Source: Xylanibacter rarus
Lineage (GTDB): Bacteria > Bacteroidota > Bacteroidia > Bacteroidales > Bacteroidaceae
NCBI RefSeq assembly: GCF_001275135.1
Contig: NZ_LFQU01000003.1
Coordinates: forward strand, 62,001-126,000
Direction: 5' to 3'
Length of the DNA: 64,000 nucleotides
Shown piece after piece: positions 58,578 through 64,000 of the stretch (positions are counted from its first letter, which is position 1; the number at the start of each line of letters is the position of its first letter). A program made the position numbers and the translations under genes. The notes below the pieces were generated by a model. That model was not told the origin of the DNA. It ran no database searches and saw only the letters and a list, made by a program, of their open reading frames with translations.

Positions 58578-58581
58578 TGTA
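58560..58581 (+). repeat. Right terminal repeat and junction of the element
   Basis: GGTTGTAAATAC (58560-58571) is the inverted counterpart of the left end. After GATAAT comes TGTA (58578-58581), then host sequence coding TALEKLTL. Confidence 0.75.
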
Positions 58582-59246
58582 CGGCTTTAGAGAAGCTGAC
58601 TTTGGGCGCAAACCTTGAGACTATTGGAAATGGAGCATTCTTTGAGTGTACGGCACTTAAAGATATAGCTTGGAATGACAAGCTTACCCGTATAGACTGG
58701 AGTGCTTTTTATTCATGTAAATCTTTAGATGATATCACGTTGCCCGAAAGTGTTGAATATATAGACGATTACGTGTTCCAGAATTGCAGTGGATTGCTCA
58801 GTGTGTCTTTAGGCAGTCGCGTTTCACATATAGGTACAGAGTGCTTCTCCGGGTTATCTGGTTTGCAGCAGTTCAGCGTTTATGCCGTTGAGCCGCCAAG
58901 TCTCGGTTCTTATGTCTTTAATCTCACTCCGGTAGGCAAGTGCAAGTTGTTTGTTCCTGAAGAAAGTATCGATAAGTATAAAGAGGCAGAACAATGGAAA
59001 GACTTCATGACCACAACAACATCAATTGCTTCTGTTTCAGAGGGACAAATGCCGCTGATTAGAGTTGCGCCGGGAATGTTGAACATAGATAATCTGAATG
59101 ATGGCTCGGCACTTTCTGTTTATACATTGGCCGGGCAGAAAGTATATTCGGCTGCATCAGACTCCGGCAGTATGTCGGTTGCTCTTCAGTCTGGTATGTA
59201 TGTGGTTTGCATAAACGATGTTGCGTCAAAAGTGTTAATACCATAA
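58581..59246 (+). pseudogene. BspA-like leucine-rich repeat protein, 3' part
   Basis: 221 residues continue the LRR_5 pattern (ECTALKDIAWNDKLTRIDWSAF and NCSGLLSVSLGSRVSHIG), followed by a domain with EPPSLGSYVFNLTPVGKCKLFVP and a C-terminal tail (VYTLAGQKVYSA ... LQSGMYVVCINDVASKVLIP) resembling a type IX secretion sorting domain. It lacks a start codon of its own; the TTG at 58602 is within a repeat. It joins the 5' part at 48505 to give a 537-residue protein. Confidence 0.88.
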
Positions 59247-59269
59247 CAGTTTGAATGTTTAAGTTCTTA

Positions 59270-59305
59270 TTTGAAACTGTCCTCAGTAAGCAGGGCAGTT
59301 TCAAA
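59270..59305 (+). terminator. Terminator after the BspA-like 3' part
   Basis: TTTGAAACTG / CAGTTTCAAA arms, perfect over 10 bases, followed by a T run. Confidence 0.8.
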
Positions 59306-59385
59306 TTTTTTATGCATAGTTCAAAAAGAAATCTTTTCAAATATGACAATATCTTTGCCGGCAATACAAAAACTCGGCTCTTAGT

Positions 59386-59416
59386 TTTGCTTTGCTGTAA
59401 TCTTGCATTATCTTTG
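59386..59416 (+). promoter_or_regulatory. Promoter of the flavin reductase gene
   Basis: TTTG at 59386-59389, 19-base spacer, TATCTTTG at 59409-59416, 26 bases before the ATG. Confidence 0.75.
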
Positions 59417-59442
59417 CAACTATTATTTATAAATGACAGAAG

Positions 59443-59955
59443 ATGAAGAAGGTAGATATAAAAACTCTGAACGAAAATTTTATAGAAGCAATAGGCAAAG
59501 AATGGATGCTTATAGCATCAGGCAACAGAGACCATTTTAATGTCATGACAGCTTCATGGGGCTGTGTAGGGTGGTTATGGAATAAACCTGTAGCCGTGAT
59601 ATTTGTTAGGCCCGAACGTTTTACTCATGATTTTATTGAAGACAATGCCGTTGTGACGTTGTCCTTTCTAGGAAAAGATCCAGATATGCGCAGCATATAC
59701 AATCTTTGCGGTTCAAAGTCAGGCCGTGAATGTGATAAAGTCAAGGCAACAGAACTTATGCCGGTTGACACAGAATGCGGCAGCGTTACGTTTAAGCAGG
59801 CACGTCTTACGCTTGAGTGTGAAAAGCTTTATAAAGACAACATCAAGCCTGAGTGTTTTCTCAATCCTGAAATAAGCAAATGGTACGGCGGTTCGCATGG
59901 CGGATATCATGATGCTTACATTCTGGAAATCAAAAATGTATATGTAAGTCAATAA
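59443..59955 (+). CDS. Flavin reductase-like (FMN-binding split barrel) protein
   Basis: 170 residues. NVMTASWGCVGWLWNKPVAVIFVRPERFTHDFI is the flavin-binding core of the flavin reductase domain family; YGGSHGGYHDAYILEIK is the C-terminal element. It may reduce flavin for a partner monooxygenase or act in redox repair; partner unknown. Own promoter. Confidence 0.85.
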   Translation: MKKVDIKTLNENFIEAIGKEWMLIASGNRDHFNVMTASWGCVGWLWNKPVAVIFVRPERFTHDFIEDNAVVTLSFLGKDPDMRSIYNLCGSKSGRECDKVKATELMPVDTECGSVTFKQARLTLECEKLYKDNIKPECFLNPEISKWYGGSHGGYHDAYILEIKNVYVSQ

Positions 59956-60021
59956 TTTAGGTGTGCAAGACATGTCCTTCATAATGATTTTGACGATAAA
60001 GATAAAAAAGGTAAGAAATAT

Positions 60022-60052
60022 TTTGTTGATTGATTGAAAAATAGTAAATTTG
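60022..60052 (+). promoter_or_regulatory. Promoter of infC-rpmI-rplT
   Basis: TTTG at 60022-60025, 19-base spacer, TAAATTTG at 60045-60052; leader about 32 bases to the infC ATG. Shows this operon does not depend on thrS. Confidence 0.75.
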
Positions 60053-60090
60053 CACCCGATTTTCATAAAATAGTTGAATGAAATAGTTGA

Positions 60091-60774
60091 ATGAAGAACG
60101 ACAAGAACAATCATTATCGCGTGAATGAACAAATTCGCGTAAAGGAAGTCCGTATCGTAGGTGATAACGGATCAACAGTAGTACCAACACGTCAGGCGTT
60201 GGAGATGGCGCGTGAGGAAGGTGTTGACCTTGTGGAAATATCTCCTAATGCACAGCCACCTGTATGTCGTCTCATCGACTATAGTAAATTCCTCTATCAG
60301 CAGAAAAAACGTGCTAAGGAGCTTAAGGCAAAGCAGGTTAAGCAAGAGGTAAAAGAAATAAGATTCGGACCTCAGACCGATGAGCATGACTACAACTTTA
60401 AGTTGAAGCATGCGAAAGAGTTCCTTGAAGAAGGCAATAAGGTTCGTGCTTTTGTATTCTTCCGCGGTCGCTCAATTTTGTTTAAAGAGCAAGGTGAGGT
60501 GCTGCTGTTGCGTTTCGCTAACGATTTGGAAGAATATGGTAAAGTTGAGCAGATGCCGGCACTTGAGGGCAAGAAGATGTTCCTTTATCTAAGTCCGAAA
60601 AAGGCTGGTGTTGCCAAGAAGAGCCAGCAGAAGATGGACCGTGAGCGTCGTGAGGCTGAAGCAAAAGCAGCTGACAGCGTTGCCGAGAAGAATGTTTCTG
60701 CAGCCGGTGGCCTGTTTGATAACGCCAAGAACGGAGCTGATGCACTGAAAAAGCTCAGTGAAGGAAACGACTAA
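60091..60774 (+). CDS. infC: Translation initiation factor IF-3
   Basis: 227 residues. The N-terminal domain ([16 protein letters not shown]) and C-terminal domain ([25 protein letters not shown]) are conserved. The C-terminus has an extra ~45-residue charged Ala/Lys-rich tail typical of Bacteroidota IF-3. It starts with ATG rather than the AUU known from E. coli infC, so that autoregulation is probably absent. Confidence 0.96.
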   Translation: MKNDKNNHYRVNEQIRVKEVRIVGDNGSTVVPTRQALEMAREEGVDLVEISPNAQPPVCRLIDYSKFLYQQKKRAKELKAKQVKQEVKEIRFGPQTDEHDYNFKLKHAKEFLEEGNKVRAFVFFRGRSILFKEQGEVLLLRFANDLEEYGKVEQMPALEGKKMFLYLSPKKAGVAKKSQQKMDRERREAEAKAADSVAEKNVSAAGGLFDNAKNGADALKKLSEGND

Positions 60775-60864
60775 ATTAACGAGAAATAATAAATATGTGC
60801 GTAACGTCCTGGTATATACGTTGCCACAGCTAATAAATAACAACTAATTTAAATTTAAGAAAAA

Positions 60865-61062
60865 ATGCCAAAAATGAAGACAAATTCCGGTGCAAAGAAG
60901 AGATTCCGTTTCACCGGTACAGGTAAGATTAAGAGACATCATGCTTACCACAGTCACATCCTGACTAAGAAAACAAAGAAGCAGAAACGTAATCTGGTAC
61001 ACCAGACAATCGTAGACCAGAGCAACATGAAGCAGGTACGCGACTTGCTGTGTCTCCGTTAA
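60865..61062 (+). CDS. rpmI: 50S ribosomal protein L35
   Basis: 65 residues, very basic, starting [20 protein letters not shown], the invariant L35 N-terminus. Lies between infC and rplT as in most bacteria. Confidence 0.97.
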   Translation: MPKMKTNSGAKKRFRFTGTGKIKRHHAYHSHILTKKTKKQKRNLVHQTIVDQSNMKQVRDLLCLR

Positions 61063-61095
61063 TCAATGTCGAACAAAAATTAGAGGAAAAAAATT

Positions 61096-61440
61096 ATGCC
61101 AAGATCAGTAAATCACGTTGCTTCAAGAGCAAAAAGAAAAAGAATTTTAAAGCTCACTCGTGGATACTACGGAGCTAGAAAAAATGTCTGGACAGTTGCC
61201 AAGAATACATGGGAGAAAGGTTTGACCTATGCTTACCGTGATCGCCGTAACAAGAAACGTAACTTCCGTTCTTTGTGGATACAGCGTATCAATGCTGCAG
61301 CTCGTCTTGAGAATATGAGCTACTCAACACTTATGGGTGCTTTGCACAAGGCTGGTATCGAGATTAACCGTAAGGTTCTTGCTGACCTCGCTGTAAACAA
61401 TCCTGAGGCTTTCAAGGCTATCGTTGAGAAAGTAAAATAA
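61096..61440 (+). CDS. rplT: 50S ribosomal protein L20
   Basis: 114 residues. [20 protein letters not shown] and [19 protein letters not shown] are L20 signatures. Binds 23S rRNA early in assembly and often represses its own operon; no leader structure for this was identified here. Followed by a strong terminator. Confidence 0.97.
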   Translation: MPRSVNHVASRAKRKRILKLTRGYYGARKNVWTVAKNTWEKGLTYAYRDRRNKKRNFRSLWIQRINAAARLENMSYSTLMGALHKAGIEINRKVLADLAVNNPEAFKAIVEKVK

Positions 61441-61463
61441 GATGTAACTGAATCTTATATATT

Positions 61464-61495
61464 AACCGCAATCTCTTTGATGAGAGGTTGCGGTT
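61464..61495 (+). terminator. Terminator of infC-rpmI-rplT
   Basis: AACCGCAATCTCT / AGAGGTTGCGGTT pair at all 13 positions (one G:U), followed by TTT. Confidence 0.85.
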
Positions 61496-61572
61496 TTTCT
61501 TTATATTATAGAGTGAGTTCTGCTTAGGCTTTTTTCTTGCTAATCATTGTCTTTGTAAAAAGTTTAAATATT

Positions 61573-62415
61573 ATGGGAATAGTTATCGGTATTGATGTCG
61601 GAATCAGTACGACAAAAATAGTTGGAATACGTGACGGGCATGTTGTTTCGCCTATACGTGTCAAGGCAACAGACCCTGTTACTTCTTTATATGGTGCATT
61701 CGGAAAGTATCTGTATGACAATAAGATACAACTTTCTGATGTAGAGCATGTTATGCTTACAGGTGTTGGCAGCGCATATATAAACGAACCTGTTTATGGC
61801 TTGCCTACCGATAAAGCTAACGAGTTTATAGCTGACGGACTTGGTGCCCGACATGAGTCAGGAAGGGACAAGATAATTGTTGTGAGCATGGGCACCGGAA
61901 CATCTCTTGTAAAATGTGACGGCGATAAGATAGAGCACATTGGCGGAATAGGGATTGGAGGCGGAACTCTGCAGGGCTTGGCGCGTCTTATGCTGAAGAC
62001 AGATGACATACGTACTGTGTCAGAGATTGCGATGAATGGTGACGTGTCAAAGATAAATTTAACTATTGGTGACATAAGTGCCAAACCGTTGCCTGGATTA
62101 CCGATGTCTGCAGTAGCTTCATTGTTTGGTAATGCAAAAAGTGATGCTTCTCGTGAAGATATTGCCATCGGGCTGATTTGGGCTGTCTTGCAGTCTGTCG
62201 GACAGTCTGCGGTGTTGGCTTCGATAGGCAGTGATATTCGCGAGTATGTTATGATTGGCAATCTAACTTTGCTGCCTCAATGCCGTAGGGTGTTTCCTCC
62301 TATTGAGAAACTATATCGTGTAAAACTCATTATCCCTGAATATTCTGAATATTGTACTGCTATTGGTGCTGCTTTGAGCTATTTTGATAAAAGGTATAAA
62401 ACAGAACGATTATAA
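61573..62415 (+). CDS. coaW: Type II pantothenate kinase
   Basis: 280 residues from the ATG at 61573 (MGIVIGIDVGISTTKIVG); an upstream in-frame start at 61537 is less likely. The phosphate-binding GIDVGISTTK and VVSMGTGTSLV, with GGIGIGGGTLQGLARLM, mark the staphylococcal/eukaryotic-type (type II) PanK of the actin-like ATPase superfamily. First step of coenzyme A synthesis. Converges with tex. Confidence 0.9.
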   Translation: MGIVIGIDVGISTTKIVGIRDGHVVSPIRVKATDPVTSLYGAFGKYLYDNKIQLSDVEHVMLTGVGSAYINEPVYGLPTDKANEFIADGLGARHESGRDKIIVVSMGTGTSLVKCDGDKIEHIGGIGIGGGTLQGLARLMLKTDDIRTVSEIAMNGDVSKINLTIGDISAKPLPGLPMSAVASLFGNAKSDASREDIAIGLIWAVLQSVGQSAVLASIGSDIREYVMIGNLTLLPQCRRVFPPIEKLYRVKLIIPEYSEYCTAIGAALSYFDKRYKTERL

Positions 62416-62468
62416 AATATTTTGTCGGTTGAAATAAAGTGACATATATTTCAACCGACATTAATACA

Positions 62469-64000
62469 TTATTTGCATGCTTTCATCGAAAGCGATATTC
62501 TGTTGCGTCTGCGGTCTACCTCTATAACCTTCACCATTACGTGCTGATGTAATTTGACAACCTGTGTGGGGTCGCTTACATATCTGTCGGCAAGCTGTGA
62601 TATGTGCACCAGTCCGTCCTGATGAACTCCAATATCGACAAAAGCTCCGAAGTTGGTAATGTTGGTTACAATGCCCGGCAGAACCATGCCTTCAACAAGA
62701 TCGTCGGGAGTGCTCACGTTAGGATCAAATTCAAACTCTTCGAGTTGTTCGCGCGGATCGCGTCCAGGCTTTTCAAGTTCGGCCATAATATCTGTTAGCG
62801 TTGGCATGCCTACTTTTTCGCTTACATATCTGTCAAGCCTGATGCTCTTTCGCTTGTCTTTGTCTTTAATCAGTTCTGCCACGCTGCATCCGCAGTCTTT
62901 TGCCATTTTCTCTACAATCTTATAGCTTTCAGGGTGTACGGCTGTATTGTCAAGCGGATTTTTTGCGTCCGGTATCCTCAGGAAACCTGCACTCTGCTCA
63001 AATGCCGACGGGCCGAGCCGTGGCACCTTCAGCAGTTGAGAACGGCTACGGAATGCTCCGTTGGCCGTGCGGTAGTCTATTATATTCTGTGCAAGCGTCG
63101 GTCCAAGGCCGCTCACATAGGTGAGCAGGTGTTTGCTGGCGGTGTTAAGGTTTACACCAACCGAGTTGACACAGCTTTCAACGGTAAGGTCAAGGCTCTT
63201 TTTCAGCTTGGCCTGGTCAACGTCGTGCTGATATTGTCCTACGCCGATGCTTTTAGGGTCAATCTTTACAAGTTCAGCCAGAGGGTCCATAAGTCGCCTG
63301 CCTATGCTTACGGCACCGCGCACGGTTACGTCCTTGTCGGGAAACTCCTCGCGCGCAGTCTTTGAGGCAGAATAAACTGAAGCTCCGTCTTCGCTTACTG
63401 TGAAGACCTGTATGCTGTCTGCAAGTCCGAGAGTCTTTACGAATCTGTCAGTCTCACGGCTAGCCGTGCCGTTGCCTATTGCTATGGCCTCTACGCCATA
63501 CTTTTTCACCATCTCCTTTATCTGTGTTGATGCTTCTATCTGTTCATTGCGCGGAGGGTGGGGGAATATGGCTTCGTGATGAAGCAGGTTGCCCTGCTCG
63601 TCGAGGCATACCACCTTGCATCCTGTACGGAAGCCAGGGTCGATGCCCATCACGCGCTTCTGTCCCAAAGGCGCGGCAAGCAGAAGCTGGCGCAGATTCT
63701 CTGCAAATACGGCTATGGCATCGCCGTCGGCATTCTCCTTACTCAGGGTGGCAAACTCCGTTTCTATTGAAGGCTTAAGCAGACGCTTGAACGAATCGGC
63801 CACAGCTTCGCCTACTAGTGTTGAGCACCTGCCGTAGCCTCTTACGAAAAGACGTTTTAACTTTTCAACGCATTCTTCGTCGTCGGCAGAAATGCTTACG
63901 CGCAGTATGCCGTCCTTCTCGCCCCGCCTCATTGCCAGCAATCTGTGTGACGAACATCTTTTCAGCGGTTCGGAGAAATCAAAGTAGTCCGAATATTTTG
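62469..64000 (-). CDS. tex: Tex-like RNA-binding protein (partial, 5' end outside window)
   Basis: About 510 residues visible; the reading frame stays open to the window edge (upstream KYSDYFDFSEPLKR continues the family sequence). Domains: YqgF-like (RVMGIDPGFRTGCKV), helix-hairpin-helix (VNLNTASKHLLTYVSGLGP), and a C-terminal S1 domain (ITNFGAFVDIGVHQDGLVHI). Tex proteins bind nucleic acid and affect transcription; exact role unclear. Confidence 0.95.
   Translation of the reverse strand, partial: KYSDYFDFSEPLKRCSSHRLLAMRRGEKDGILRVSISADDEECVEKLKRLFVRGYGRCSTLVGEAVADSFKRLLKPSIETEFATLSKENADGDAIAVFAENLRQLLLAAPLGQKRVMGIDPGFRTGCKVVCLDEQGNLLHHEAIFPHPPRNEQIEASTQIKEMVKKYGVEAIAIGNGTASRETDRFVKTLGLADSIQVFTVSEDGASVYSASKTAREEFPDKDVTVRGAVSIGRRLMDPLAELVKIDPKSIGVGQYQHDVDQAKLKKSLDLTVESCVNSVGVNLNTASKHLLTYVSGLGPTLAQNIIDYRTANGAFRSRSQLLKVPRLGPSAFEQSAGFLRIPDAKNPLDNTAVHPESYKIVEKMAKDCGCSVAELIKDKDKRKSIRLDRYVSEKVGMPTLTDIMAELEKPGRDPREQLEEFEFDPNVSTPDDLVEGMVLPGIVTNITNFGAFVDIGVHQDGLVHISQLADRYVSDPTQVVKLHQHVMVKVIEVDRRRNRISLSMKACK

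Larger units (their letters stand above)
48507..58581 (+). mobile_element. 10.1-kb cfxA-carrying mobilizable element (Tn4555/NBU-like organisation)
   Basis: Bounded by TGTA at 48503-48506 and 58578-58581 with 12-base near-identical inverted ends (48504-48515 and 58560-58571). Contents in order: four-module HTH protein, tyrosine recombinase, membrane protein, excisionase-like HTH, RepA-like ATPase, primase-like protein, MobV relaxase, CfxA beta-lactamase, Abi-family fragment. There are no conjugation (tra) genes, so it must be mobilised in trans. The interrupted host gene gives an exact in-frame reconstruction. Gene plan resembles Bacteroides mobilizable transposons such as Tn4555; identity to it was not tested. 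Confidence 0.9.

Overview
The window looks like a chromosome segment of a Bacteroidota bacterium, most likely a Prevotellaceae member. The evidence is the promoter form seen throughout (TTTG, about 19 bases, then TAnnTTTG), the near absence of Shine-Dalgarno sequences, OmpA/SPOR/TPR envelope proteins of Bacteroidales type, a BspA-like leucine-rich repeat protein with a sorting-like tail, an ilv operon with an embedded acyl-ACP thioesterase, and a mobilizable element carrying cfxA. No rRNA, tRNA or CRISPR array was recognised.

Layout. 1-2849 (minus): end of the cobalamin nucleotide-loop operon cobU-cobT-cobS-cobC. 3423: OmpA-family porin. 5406-11591 (plus): ilvD-ilvB-ilvN-acyl-ACP thioesterase-ilvC. 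11733-18381 (minus): recJ-recQ, then pepP with a C1B cysteine peptidase. 18744-22607: patatin-like protein, DUF805 protein, trmD, a small coiled-coil protein and a HIT protein. 22785-25578: copies of a dispersed repeat in opposite orientation bracket an acetyltransferase and a MATE exporter. 25656-33937: ligA, a B3/B4-domain protein, MFS transporter, pheS, DUF4348-like lipoprotein, murB and a metallo-hydrolase. 34000-34119: a compact intergenic transcription unit that looks like a small RNA. 34669-40440: small membrane proteins, SPOR lipoprotein, ruvX, def, TPR protein and esterase. 40694-41908: higBA toxin-antitoxin module with a cluster of GC-rich hairpins, bracketed by direct repeats. 42014-47000: AraC-type membrane regulator, Cys-rich secreted protein, thrS and a VOC protein.

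The accessory highlight is a 10,075-bp mobilizable element (about 48507-58581) inserted in frame inside a BspA-like gene. Removing it restores a 537-residue open reading frame. It encodes a four-module excisionase-like HTH protein, a tyrosine recombinase, a membrane protein, a small excisionase-like protein, a RepA-like ATPase, a primase-like protein, a MobV relaxase, the class A beta-lactamase CfxA and an Abi-family fragment. Its non-coding DNA is organised: paired 10-bp-spaced repeats at the left end, a duplicated operator-like dyad before the int and xis genes, an inverted cluster of six heptamers inside the 3' end of the ATPase gene, and a stack of dyads (probable oriT) before mobV. The overall plan resembles the Tn4555/NBU group of Bacteroides mobilizable elements; exact relatedness cannot be judged without a search.

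After the element come a flavin reductase, the infC-rpmI-rplT translation operon, a type II pantothenate kinase, and the 3' part of tex, which runs off the window.
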